This document shows, piece by piece, positions 15,884-23,403 of a stretch of DNA of 64,000 bases; the first letter of the stretch is position 1, and each line of letters opens with the position of its first letter. A program made the position numbers and the translations under genes. The notes under the pieces are model-generated. The model searched no databases and was not told the origin of the DNA. It was given only the letters and a program-made list of their open reading frames with translations. The DNA comes from Halorubrum alkaliphilum (GTDB lineage Archaea > Halobacteriota > Halobacteria > Halobacteriales > Haloferacaceae), in NCBI RefSeq assembly GCF_017873815.1, contig NZ_JAGGKQ010000013.1:17498-81497 (forward strand), written 5' to 3'.

Positions 15884-15926
15884 ATAGCGTGCAGTCGTCG
15901 AGACGGTGCGTTCCTTCAGCCCGCAA

Positions 15927-16041
15927 GGCACACCGGGAGTCATAGCCCGTCGCGCCGTCAGTTTCCCGACCGCACGTGGCGACCGTCGAGTCGAGGCGTT
16001 GCTTCGCCAGGAACTCACAGGTTCAAATCCTGTCGGTGGCC
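15927..16041 (+). tRNA. Degenerate tRNA-like sequence with intact T-arm
   Basis: The 3' end is convincing: T-arm ACAGG-TTCAAAT-CCTGT followed by acceptor strand CGGTGGCC. A matching 5' strand is either GGC-A-CACCG at 15927 (8 bp with a bulged A, leaving an over-long body) or GCGACCG at 15979 (one mismatch, giving a 63-nt RNA with only a GGCG-TTGCTT-CGCC arm). Neither gives a standard cloverleaf, so isotype is unassigned. Confidence 0.4.
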
Positions 16042-16166
16042 CCGTCCATCGAGAACATCCCGGACAAAGAGAGCACGAGGGTACTCTCGACACCGGATCC
16101 GCCTCGACAGTTTCCCAGTCGCCATCACTCATCCCGTGGCCGTCAAGTTGGAGCCATCCTTCGCCT

Positions 16167-16255
16167 CTGGAGCCAGAAGTCTGGGTTCGAATCCCGGCGG
16201 TGGAATCCGGTCTTCCACCGTAGTGTAACCAGGTAGCACGCTGTTCCGGCTCCAG
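16167..16255 (+). tRNA. Possible circularly permuted tRNA (3' half before 5' half)
   Basis: First comes a 3' half: T-arm CTGGG-TTCGAAT-CCCGG (16181-16197) and acceptor strand CGGTGGA (16198-16204). After 9 nt comes a 5' half: acceptor TCCACCG (16214-16220, perfect 7-bp complement), TA, then D-arm GTGT-AACCAGGTA-GCAC. Outside these, CTGGAGCC (16167-16174) and GGCTCCAG (16248-16255) are perfect complements and would hold the halves together at the anticodon side. No T-arm follows the 5' half. The anticodon cannot be fixed and no classical BHB motif is evident. Confidence 0.35.
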
Positions 16256-16276
16256 CAGTTTTCCGGCCACATCCTT

Positions 16277-16351
16277 GTCTCCGTAGCTCAGCCAGGACAG
16301 AGCACCGGCCTTCGAAGCCGAGTGTCGCACGTTCGAATCGTGCCGGAGACG
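16277..16351 (+). tRNA. tRNA-Arg(TCG)
   Basis: Acceptor GTCTCCG/CGGAGAC, D-stem GCTC/GAGC, anticodon arm CCGGC-CTTCGAA-GCCGA, T-arm GCACG-TTCGAAT-CGTGC, discriminator G. It is the last tRNA before the TROVE gene. Confidence 0.92.
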
Positions 16352-16354
16352 TTC

Positions 16355-16410
16355 GCTGCTTGCATCCGTGTGAGCAGCACCGGTATCGGAGTCGCCTGTT
16401 GCGGCTCCGA
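16355..16410 (+). promoter_or_regulatory. Paired hairpins in the TROVE 5' region
   Basis: GCTGCT...AGCAGC (about 16355-16378) and CGGAGTCGC-CTGTT-GCGGCTCCG (16387-16409, 9 bp with one G-U) lie between tRNA-Arg and the ATG at 16419. They could terminate or process the tRNA transcript, or be a binding site for the TROVE protein on its own mRNA. Confidence 0.4.
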
Positions 16411-16418
16411 GTGATAGT

Positions 16419-17948
16419 ATGGAATTCAACAAGCCAAAGCAAACGGTCGCGGAGGCAACGCGAACCACCAACTACGAAGGTGGAGAAGCATTCGGGCCTA
16501 CCGACCCTCGACTCGCACTGTACAAGCGCACGATCAACCAGCTGCTGGAGAACTCGTTCTACGAAACCGATGACGAGCAACTCGCCGCTGTCGTCCAGCG
16601 ATTCGACGCCGCCGCAGACGAGGATCCGGAGTTCGTCCTGAAGCTCGCCGCGTACGCGCGACAGGAACTCTACTTGCGGGACATCCCACAGGTCCTGCTC
16701 GTGCTGGCAGCCAACGACGACCGATTCAAGGATGACTCCCCCAAGTCGCTCATCCGCGAGTGGGCCCCGGCGATCATCCAGCGGATGGACGAGACGGCCA
16801 CCGCGCTCGCCATCCACGACCAGCTCTTCGGCGGGACTGCACCGTGGCCGCTTCGACGCGGTATCGAAGACGCGCTCGTCTCGATGGCCGACGCTTACAC
16901 GCTGGGAAAGTACGAACTGTCGCGGCGTGAGGTGACGCTGCACGACGTGTTCAACCGCGTCCACCCCACGCCCGTCGACACCGACCAAGAGGTGCTGTTC
17001 GAGCGATTCATGCGCGGCGATCTCGACGACTATCCCGACGTCGAACCGTTGCCGTCGCCCAACACCTGGGAGACGGTTATCTCCGAGCGCGGCAACACCC
17101 GAGACGCGTGGGAGACGCTCATCGAGGACGACACGTACTCGCTGCCGATCTTCGCGTCGATCCGGAACCTCCGGAATATGCTCGAAGCCGGTGTCGACGA
17201 GGACACCATCGTGGAACACCTCGACATAGAGGCGGTGCGGTACGCGCCGCTGTACCCGTTCCGGTACTACCAGGCGTACACCGCGCTCCAGAATGCGGAC
17301 GTCCAAGCACCGGCGGTCGAGCGGTGGCTGGAGGACGCAATTGACGCCGCTGTCGAGACGGTGCCCGACGGACTCGGAGATACGCTCGTCGCCGTGGACC
17401 TCTCGGGGTCGATGGACACGGCGCTGTCCAAGAACAGCACGCTCAGGTTAAAAGAGATCGGCGCGTTATTCGGTGCGATCCTGGCCGACCAAGGTGCAGA
17501 GGTCGGCGGGTTCGGTGACGACTTCCAGACCATTCCGATGCACGTGGACACGCCAGTACTGCAGCGTCAAGATGCGGTGCTGGCCATCGACGAGGATGTC
17601 GGGAACTCGACGAACGGCTGGAAGGCGTTCGAGTATCTCCGCGACCGTGAAGAACCCGTTGAGCGAGTCGTCGTCTTCACCGACATGCAGATCTGGGACA
17701 GCACACCATTCACGGCGCGCGACAACCAGACGGTCAAGGCAGCGTTCGATGCGTATCGAGACGAGGTCTCCACGGACACCTCGCTTTATCTCGTCGATCT
17801 TGCATCCTACGGCGACCTCGTGACCCCGGAAGGCTACGAGAACGTCTACAACGTCTCCGGGTGGTCGGAGAACGTCTTCTCGTTCATCGAACACGCCGAA
17901 AACCCGAAGCAGGTCATCGATGCAATCGAGGCCTTCGAGTCTGCATAG
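16419..17948 (+). CDS. rsr: TROVE-domain Ro60/Rsr-like RNA-binding protein
   Basis: The 509-aa protein begins with a helical-repeat (HEAT-like) ring region (~1-310: LALYKRTINQLLENSFYETDDE, LKLAAYARQELYLRDIPQVLLVLA, IFASIRNLRNMLEAGVDED). It ends in a von Willebrand A domain with an intact MIDAS DLSGSMD (D327, S329, S331) and FTDMQIWDS. That order and length match Ro60/Rsr proteins, which bind misfolded RNA ends in the ring and Y RNAs on the outer surface. It is embedded in a tRNA array (tRNA-Arg before, tRNA-Gly after). TROVE genes beside tRNA arrays are known in some large phages. Here a role in stabilising or proof-reading the array RNAs is inferred. Confidence 0.88.
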   Translation: MEFNKPKQTVAEATRTTNYEGGEAFGPTDPRLALYKRTINQLLENSFYETDDEQLAAVVQRFDAAADEDPEFVLKLAAYARQELYLRDIPQVLLVLAANDDRFKDDSPKSLIREWAPAIIQRMDETATALAIHDQLFGGTAPWPLRRGIEDALVSMADAYTLGKYELSRREVTLHDVFNRVHPTPVDTDQEVLFERFMRGDLDDYPDVEPLPSPNTWETVISERGNTRDAWETLIEDDTYSLPIFASIRNLRNMLEAGVDEDTIVEHLDIEAVRYAPLYPFRYYQAYTALQNADVQAPAVERWLEDAIDAAVETVPDGLGDTLVAVDLSGSMDTALSKNSTLRLKEIGALFGAILADQGAEVGGFGDDFQTIPMHVDTPVLQRQDAVLAIDEDVGNSTNGWKAFEYLRDREEPVERVVVFTDMQIWDSTPFTARDNQTVKAAFDAYRDEVSTDTSLYLVDLASYGDLVTPEGYENVYNVSGWSENVFSFIEHAENPKQVIDAIEAFESA

Positions 17949-17974
17949 CGTTGTCCTCTCATCTTTCTCCGTCA

Positions 17975-18047
17975 AGCGCGAGTAGTGTAGTTCGGTATCA
18001 CGCGGTCGTGCCACGACCGAGACGGGCGTTCGAATCACCCCTCGCGC
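17975..18047 (+). tRNA. tRNA-Gly(GCC)
   Basis: Acceptor GCGCGAG/CTCGCGC, D-stem GTGT/ATCAC region, anticodon arm CGGTC-GTGCCAC-GACCG, T-arm GGGCG-TTCGAAT-CACCC with one C-A mismatch, discriminator A. It lies 26 nt after the TROVE stop and so belongs to the same array. Confidence 0.85.
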
Positions 18048-18108
18048 ACTCGGAGCGTAGCTCGTGAATCAGATAGCCCGAGCGACGCTCTTCAACAGAG
18101 GTGACATC

Positions 18109-18402
18109 ATGGCAATCTCCAATGACAACGACCCCGAGCCGACGACGACTGCTGTCGTCACGATCCGCATCCCATGTGGCGCAGACAGCGATCTCGTCAC
18201 CGACGCCGAAGAGCGCCTCTCGCGTCCCGACGACATCGATACCGGCACGGTTGACGAGATGCGCGGTATCGCTCCGAACCTTTCGGCAACAACTATCACC
18301 GTCGGCATCACCATTCGCTGGACCACGACAATGACCGATTCGCAGGTGAGGAGACGGATCGTCGAGGTCCCTGGCCTTGAGTCGATCAAGCGTATCGGAT
18401 GA
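18109..18402 (+). CDS. Small hypothetical protein downstream of the TROVE/tRNA array
   Basis: A 97-aa protein with a good ribosome-binding site (GAGGTGA) before the ATG at 18109. The pattern AVVTIRIPCGADSDLVTDAEERL...VDEMRGIAPNLSATTITVGITIRW...VRRRIVEVPGLESIKRIG suggests two beta-alpha-beta units, possibly a small RNA- or metal-binding ferredoxin-like fold. I do not recognise a family. Its position between tRNA-Gly and a nucleotidyltransferase fragment suggests it belongs to the array module. Confidence 0.6.
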   Translation: MAISNDNDPEPTTTAVVTIRIPCGADSDLVTDAEERLSRPDDIDTGTVDEMRGIAPNLSATTITVGITIRWTTTMTDSQVRRRIVEVPGLESIKRIG

Positions 18403-18460
18403 CCTGACCTGGGCACCGCTATTCCCGACGATTTCTGCGGTCACCTGCTGACGAACATCT

Positions 18461-18945
18461 ATGGGTGGTATCGAACTCCGGAATGGAACACTCGTCGTCG
18501 AACACGAGCCGAATCAGCTCGGCGAGCTGGCGATCAGATTTTCCAAAATTCTCGGTCAGTTCGACATCAAGCACGTCTACATCGCGGGATACGTCTCTAT
18601 CCTCGCTGGGCGAGCACGCTCTACCGAAGACGTTGACGTCCTCATCGAACGAATCGACGAGGAGACTACAGTCGAACTCGCAGAGACGCTTGACAAGAAG
18701 GGGTTCTGGGGCCCGGCGATGCCGCTCACTTCGATGTACGAGATGCTTGATAACGGCGACAACATCTGGGTTGCCACGGAAGACCAGATTACTCCGCATC
18801 CAGAAGTGAAGTTCGCACGTGACGAGTTCGACTGCGCATCCCTCCAAAACGCGATCACAGCAAGAATTGGTGATGAGGCGATCTCGATTGGATCGTTAGA
18901 ACTCCAGATCGCATACAAGCGCCACCTCAGCGAGCCAGTCGTCAG
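18461..18945 (+). pseudogene. Nucleotidyltransferase (AbiEii/MenT-like fold), 3' end lost
   Basis: The protein has VYIAGYVSILAGRARSTEDVDVLIE, the nucleotidyltransferase core (G..S followed by D-x-D), then a typical helical continuation through DEAISIGSLELQIAYKRHLSE. After about residue 160 the sequence turns into an unrelated hydrophobic tail and stops at 19000 in AT-rich DNA next to a transposase gene, so the C-terminal third has been lost. Some relatives (MenT/AbiEii) transfer nucleotides to tRNA 3' ends, notable beside a tRNA array, but substrate specificity cannot be read here. Confidence 0.55.
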
Positions 18946-19119
18946 GCATTTACAGTATTTTTTGAATTCCATGTGTTGGGTCCTCTATTGCCTGATCTAG
19001 GGTCTCGTCCGAATTTAAACCAAGTTGCCACTCCTATACCAATATAAAAATTTGGGTTATATTTGGGTAGAAGTGTGTGGTTTAGTCGTATTTTCTCATG
19101 TATTACTGGGCAAACGGTT

Positions 19120-20964
19120 ATGTTTCCAGCACCGGACAAGCAAATTATGCAGCAGAATAATTCGGCGGTCAGGGTGACTCACTGCGACGCGTTCGCTGAA
19201 CAAATCACATCGGCGAAAAAGCATTCACATGTAGATCTCACCCACAAATGGAACCCGGACGCAGACGGCGACCGTGCTGCCAGTCACGGGTCGAACATTG
19301 AGATCGAACACCCTGTCACCGATATGGCCGAGTTACAGCGGCGAGCACACCTCGCGGTACAGATCGGTCGAGAAAACCGAACGTCAGCCGCAAGTACATC
19401 TTGTGAAGGCCAGCAGGGTACCTACGAGATAGCGAAGACATTCGATGCTACCATGCTGGATGTCGCTGACGTAGCCCTTTCGGTTGAAGAGACGTCGTTT
19501 GCTGACCTGCCTATTAAGCCGCGGCACGTGAAGACGGTCATGCTACTTGATGCGTGGGGTGTAAATTCTCGGCGGGAAATCGTTGAGCACCTCGACGACC
19601 ACGAGGACATAACCACTCGGATCGGGTACGACACCGCACCGAGTAATTCGACGGTTGCGCGTGCAGCAAAATCGTTAGAGGCTGTGGGACATCGAGACAC
19701 GATTAGAGCCGCAGCAACGCGAAGTGTCCACGCCGTAACGCGTGCCGGGATCCAATTGCCTGATAGCGTCGCCGTTGCTCACGGTCTCGATGTCCCTCCG
19801 ATCATCGATGAAGCTCTCATCGAACCTGAGACTCGACGTGCTGCGATCCGTAATTGGGTTTCAACGGTGTTGGATGAGGTGCTGGCCCCGATCACGTTCG
19901 ACCGGGCAGAGAACACGCAGTTCAGTGTTCGGGCGATTATCGCCGCGATCGCGCAAGCCGCGCTGGTCAACGGGGGTGTCAGAGCAGGTCCAGCAGCCGC
20001 AGCATGGTACTATGACGAGTCCGATATCCCCACAGCAGGCCACGTTAGTGCGTTGCTTGCAGGACTCAACCGGGACGACATCGGGCGGATGTTCACGCTC
20101 GCAACGGAACGATTCTTGGATGTGATCGGTGAGCTGGGTTTCTTCGATGAGGAGCGGGACATCGCGTGTGACCCGACATGGGTGACGTGGTGGGGCGAGG
20201 ATGATAGTGACGATCCTGACTCCAAATTACTGCGGAATCCAGAGGAGTGTGAGTCGGGGTACGGGTGGTGCTTCTCAACTGTCTCGTTGACCGATAGCGA
20301 CGCGCGGTTTGCGGTCGGGATCGACATCGCTGGCGATAAAACAGAGCGATCGCCGCAGTTCCGTCGCTTGATGCGTCCGATTAAACAACGTGATTCGGTT
20401 GGTCGCGTACACATTGACCGTGAGTTCTTCTCGGCTCCGGCGGTGCGTGCCTGTCGAGCGATCGCCGATGACAACTGGGTGATTCGAGCGAAACAACTCT
20501 CGAAGGGCGAAGTCGCGGAAGTCATCGAGGCAACGCCGGTGGATGAATCACGGTTCCAGTCGAACGTGGAATTCGGCGGACTGTCAGTGGCCCCGAACCT
20601 GTACGTCCACCCCGTGCCGGAAAATCTCCAGAACCGGTACCAGATGTCCCCGCAGCTAGCGTTTCTTACGGATCTGTCGCCGGCAGAGTGCGACATGGCT
20701 GATCTGTTTGAGACGTACCAGTACCGCTGGTCAGCTGAAACGTTCATCAGGCAGTTGAAGCATGAGTACACGCCGAACACGCAATCACCGAATCATAATA
20801 CGCGCCTGTTTCTGTTTCATCTCGGAACTCTCCTGTACAACCTCCACACGCTGATAAACCGTGCAGCGTCTCCGCAGTACGCGCTCCGGTTGGACGTCAC
20901 CTACTATGAAGTGTTGCTCGGCGTCGTTGATTCGACGTTCACGCGGACGGGTGACACCCCGTGA
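19120..20964 (+). CDS. IS4-like DDE transposase with long N-terminal extension
   Basis: The C-terminal half has DDE transposase hallmarks: IACDPTWVTWW (first Asp region), RVHIDREFFSAPAVRAC (second Asp) and YQYRWSAETFIRQLK, which fits the IS4-family Y-(2)-R-(3)-E-(6)-K signature exactly. About 300 residues precede the catalytic domain, including a HTH-like NSTVARAAKSLEAVGH segment. Start codons at 19063 (TTG), 19120 (ATG) and 19147 (ATG) are possible. I could not find convincing terminal inverted repeats, so the element ends are undefined. It abuts the truncated nucleotidyltransferase. Confidence 0.75.
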   Translation: MFPAPDKQIMQQNNSAVRVTHCDAFAEQITSAKKHSHVDLTHKWNPDADGDRAASHGSNIEIEHPVTDMAELQRRAHLAVQIGRENRTSAASTSCEGQQGTYEIAKTFDATMLDVADVALSVEETSFADLPIKPRHVKTVMLLDAWGVNSRREIVEHLDDHEDITTRIGYDTAPSNSTVARAAKSLEAVGHRDTIRAAATRSVHAVTRAGIQLPDSVAVAHGLDVPPIIDEALIEPETRRAAIRNWVSTVLDEVLAPITFDRAENTQFSVRAIIAAIAQAALVNGGVRAGPAAAAWYYDESDIPTAGHVSALLAGLNRDDIGRMFTLATERFLDVIGELGFFDEERDIACDPTWVTWWGEDDSDDPDSKLLRNPEECESGYGWCFSTVSLTDSDARFAVGIDIAGDKTERSPQFRRLMRPIKQRDSVGRVHIDREFFSAPAVRACRAIADDNWVIRAKQLSKGEVAEVIEATPVDESRFQSNVEFGGLSVAPNLYVHPVPENLQNRYQMSPQLAFLTDLSPAECDMADLFETYQYRWSAETFIRQLKHEYTPNTQSPNHNTRLFLFHLGTLLYNLHTLINRAASPQYALRLDVTYYEVLLGVVDSTFTRTGDTP

Positions 20965-21058
20965 TCTGCAGTCAGATGCGTAGCTGTCGGTGGGTGACGT
21001 GCCTGACTGTATTCACCAGTCGTTCGACCCAGCTCGTCGCACAGGGGTGGCTGCTGTG

Positions 21059-21790
21059 ATGCACGCAGAGGTGTCAACGAACGTGTTTCGGGAGACGTTC
21101 CAGCCAGTGATGGTGTTCGACGGCGAAGCCCACATCGACATCACGGCAGATGCGGTGACGATCCATGCGACTGACGAAGCACGTGCCGCTTGGGTCGATA
21201 TTCACATGCCACACTCAGCGTTTGAATTCCTACAGGCGGGTGATACACCCGCATCCACAGCCCTCGATGTGAACGGCCTGCTGGATGTTCATGATATTCC
21301 ATCGGTGGACACGATCACGATGGCAATACCGACCACGAATGAAGTTCAAATCACTGCGAAGCAACTGCTGTACCGGACAGGCACGATTCGAGAGGTGAAT
21401 GTTCCGGAGATTTGGTTACGAACAGAGCCGGGCACGGCGGTCGATATCACAACCTCACCTGCCATGCTGTCGAAAGTCATTGACCTCGCTGTAGACATGA
21501 CTGACCGCGTCGAGTTCGGCACGACATCGACTGAGAGATTGGCTTACATAGCGGGGACAGGAGACACGGACGACGTGCGAGTGGACGTCCCACTATCGAA
21601 TACCTGTGAGGTACCGGAGTCGCGCGTTGAAGAGTCGTACTCATTGACGTACTTGGACCCGATTCAACAGCGGATTCCCGCTGACACACCAGTTCGACTC
21701 CAATGGGGTCCAGGTAGTCCGCTGCGGGTCGAATATCCGATTGCGGCCGGACACGCAACAGTCACATACACGATCCGGCCTAACGCGTGA
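21059..21790 (+). CDS. Divergent PCNA-like sliding clamp
   Basis: A 243-aa protein aligning by eye along the PCNA fold. It starts MHAEVSTNVFRETFQPVMVF with a strand-helix, then HIDITADAVTIHATDEARAAWVDIHMPHSAFE, the equivalent of 'G..i.a.Dp..v..V.l.l...aF'. It ends YSLTYLDPIQQRIPADTPVRLQWG...ATVTYTIRPNA, matching the C-terminal PCNA strand pattern ('sLdYL..i.kai...v.l.lg..yPl.i.y....a.v.Y.iaPri'). Haloarchaea have one chromosomal PCNA, so this is an element-borne paralogue, probably for replication of the element or virus. The start is the ATG; upstream frame extension is unlikely. Confidence 0.7.
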   Translation: MHAEVSTNVFRETFQPVMVFDGEAHIDITADAVTIHATDEARAAWVDIHMPHSAFEFLQAGDTPASTALDVNGLLDVHDIPSVDTITMAIPTTNEVQITAKQLLYRTGTIREVNVPEIWLRTEPGTAVDITTSPAMLSKVIDLAVDMTDRVEFGTTSTERLAYIAGTGDTDDVRVDVPLSNTCEVPESRVEESYSLTYLDPIQQRIPADTPVRLQWGPGSPLRVEYPIAAGHATVTYTIRPNA

Positions 21791-22069
21791 TCTCGCGTTC
21801 GCCCTGTAGTGACGGGCAGGCTTCCCGTGTCCCGATGAGTTCACCGATCTAGGTACTGCAATTCTGGTATCTGAGCGGTCGTGGTATAAACCCCCTCCCC
21901 CAGGTCTTTGCCCGTGTTTGCCGCCGATCGGTATGGTTCTGGGGTAGAATTCGCTGAACTTCTATTGCCTTCCCGGCAATTCCCCCGTGTTATATTATCC
22001 TGGACCCCGTTAGAAGCCTGTACACGGGCGAAAACAGACGGTGTGAGAGAAAGAAGTAGACGGAGGGGC

Positions 22070-22092
22070 GTAAACCTTTTATATAGGTTTAC
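22070..22092 (+). other. Perfect 8-bp hairpin abutting the tRNA-Glu remnant
   Basis: GTAAACCT-TTTATAT-AGGTTTAC lies immediately before the tRNA-Glu fragment. Inverted repeats next to an attachment core are typical integrase arm or terminator positions. The AT-rich loop contains a TATA-like string. Confidence 0.45.
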
Positions 22093-22139
22093 CGCGCCCT
22101 CTCACGGCAATGACCTGGGTTCAAATCCCAGCCGGAGCA
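22093..22139 (+). other. 3' remnant of tRNA-Glu(CTC): attachment site at the island border
   Basis: The sequence from CGCGCCCTCTCACGG through CCTGGGTTCAAATCCCAG to CCGGAGCA contains the anticodon loop CTCTCAC, the T-arm and acceptor 3' strand of a tRNA-Glu, but no 5' half. Tyrosine-integrase elements target tRNA 3' ends and leave such a fragment at the distal border. It marks the switch from accessory genes (left) to core replication genes (right). The partner copy and integrase must lie left of the window. Confidence 0.8.
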
Positions 22140-22201
22140 TTCCTTTCTCTTCGCCGTCTTGTGGTTTCGACCGAACACGACACGATCAGGATCCTATTTA
22201 C

Positions 22202-22329
22202 CGGTGGCGGGACTGAGTCTCGTATCGCGTTGAAACGGTCATTTATAAGTGACTTAGTGGTATCACTGGCGGTGGTTTATACTCGTCGTCGCTACGTTGA
22301 TAGATATTTTAAATACCGTCCCGCCACCG
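22202..22329 (+). repeat. 12-bp inverted repeats bounding a 128-nt segment
   Basis: CGGTGGCGGGAC (22202-22213) and GTCCCGCCACCG (22318-22329) are perfect inverted repeats. The interior contains TATA-like TTTATAAG and TTTTAAATA and a further GTGGTATCAC palindrome. It could be a miniature mobile element, a non-coding RNA, or the terminator region of the GINS gene. Confidence 0.45.
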
Positions 22330-22362
22330 CCGGTCCAATCGGTCCACTGCCGATATCGCCGG

Positions 22363-23403
22363 TCAGTCGATCCGCTCGGCGGCGTCGCGCTGTACCAGCG
22401 GTTCCGCGTTCTCCGCGGGAAGTGCCACGACGTCCTCGCTCGCGAGGTCGTACTCCCGCTCGTCGACGCCGAAAATGGCACCAACGTCTCGTGTGATCCG
22501 GACCGTCTCGCGGTCGGCTCCTTCCCCCGCGGTCGACTCGGCGTTTCGATCGATCGGCTCCTCGTCGTTCGTGCCGGAACCCGAGTCGGCAGCCGATCCG
22601 GATCCGTCCGCGACCGGGTTAGCAGTGGGATCGGAATCCTTCGGCGACTCCGCCACATGAGGTGCGCCCGGCGGTGCCGGCTCCGGATCGACCGGAGTGG
22701 GATCGGGGCCTTCGTCGGCGGAGGCCGGCGCGGCGGGATCGTCATCGTGGGTCGACCCGCCAGCAGCGTCGTCCGCCGAACCCTCGGTGGCCGTCGAGTC
22801 GTTCGTGCCATCGATCGCCCGCTTGCCGTTGGACTCACCACCCATCGCGCCCGCGAGGACGTTCGATTCGGCGGTGGTGTCGGTCGGTTCCGTGCTCGTG
22901 TCGGCTCCGGAGTCTCCATTGGCGGTCGGATCCGGTCGGTCCGCGACCATCGACTCCGGATCGGATCGCGGCTCCTGTTCGCTCGACATCGCGGACGGTG
23001 CCTCGTCGGGGGGCTCCTCGCCCGCAAGAACGTCGAGGACGGCCGATTTGTTCGTCTCGATCCGATCGACGAGGTCGTCGAACAGCGCGCGCTCCTGTGT
23101 CGTCATTCCCTCCGTTTCGACGGGCATATCCGCCGCCGCGAACGACGCGAGTTTCACTACCTTGCCGACGCGGCGCTCGTAGAGTGCCTCCGCGACTTCC
23201 TCGGCGGTCTCGATCTCGTCTGACATCCGACGAACGTCGTCGTCGGAGAACGGGTTCGCGACCTGCTCGGCGCGTCGGTCGCGAGCAGCACGCAGGTCCG
23301 CCACGTACGCAGCCACGTCGTCGTAGAAGGCGTCGCGAAGGTGCTGGAGACTGTCCTTACGGCGTTCCTTCGACTGGACCGATCGGAGTTCGTCTAGGTT
23401 CAT
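22363..23403 (-). CDS. GINS complex subunit (Gins51)
   Basis: A 346-aa protein. The N-terminal ~130 residues MNLDELRSVQSKERRKDSLQ...FYDDVAAYV...MSDEIETAEEVAEALYERRVGKVVKLAS are the GINS A-domain. Residues ~140-300 are an acidic, Ser/Asp/Thr-rich linker typical of haloarchaeal versions. The last ~45 residues (TVRITRDVGAIFGVDEREYDL...VALPAENAEPLVQRD) are the small B-domain. GINS joins MCM and RecJ/GAN at the fork. It overlaps the upstream primase gene by 4 nt (ATGA), so the two form an operon. Confidence 0.88.
   Translation of the reverse strand: MNLDELRSVQSKERRKDSLQHLRDAFYDDVAAYVADLRAARDRRAEQVANPFSDDDVRRMSDEIETAEEVAEALYERRVGKVVKLASFAAADMPVETEGMTTQERALFDDLVDRIETNKSAVLDVLAGEEPPDEAPSAMSSEQEPRSDPESMVADRPDPTANGDSGADTSTEPTDTTAESNVLAGAMGGESNGKRAIDGTNDSTATEGSADDAAGGSTHDDDPAAPASADEGPDPTPVDPEPAPPGAPHVAESPKDSDPTANPVADGSGSAADSGSGTNDEEPIDRNAESTAGEGADRETVRITRDVGAIFGVDEREYDLASEDVVALPAENAEPLVQRDAAERID

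Noticed and set aside
16044..16205. Linear tRNA using TCCATCG (16044-16050) as 5' acceptor for CGGTGGA
   Set aside because: It would need ~90 extra nt and lacks a D-arm after the acceptor; TCCACCG at 16214 pairs perfectly and is followed by a canonical D-arm. Kept as the alternative to the permuted model.
18945..21056. Complete insertion sequence with defined ends
   Set aside because: The transposase is clear, but I found no convincing terminal inverted repeats or target duplication, so only the gene is annotated.
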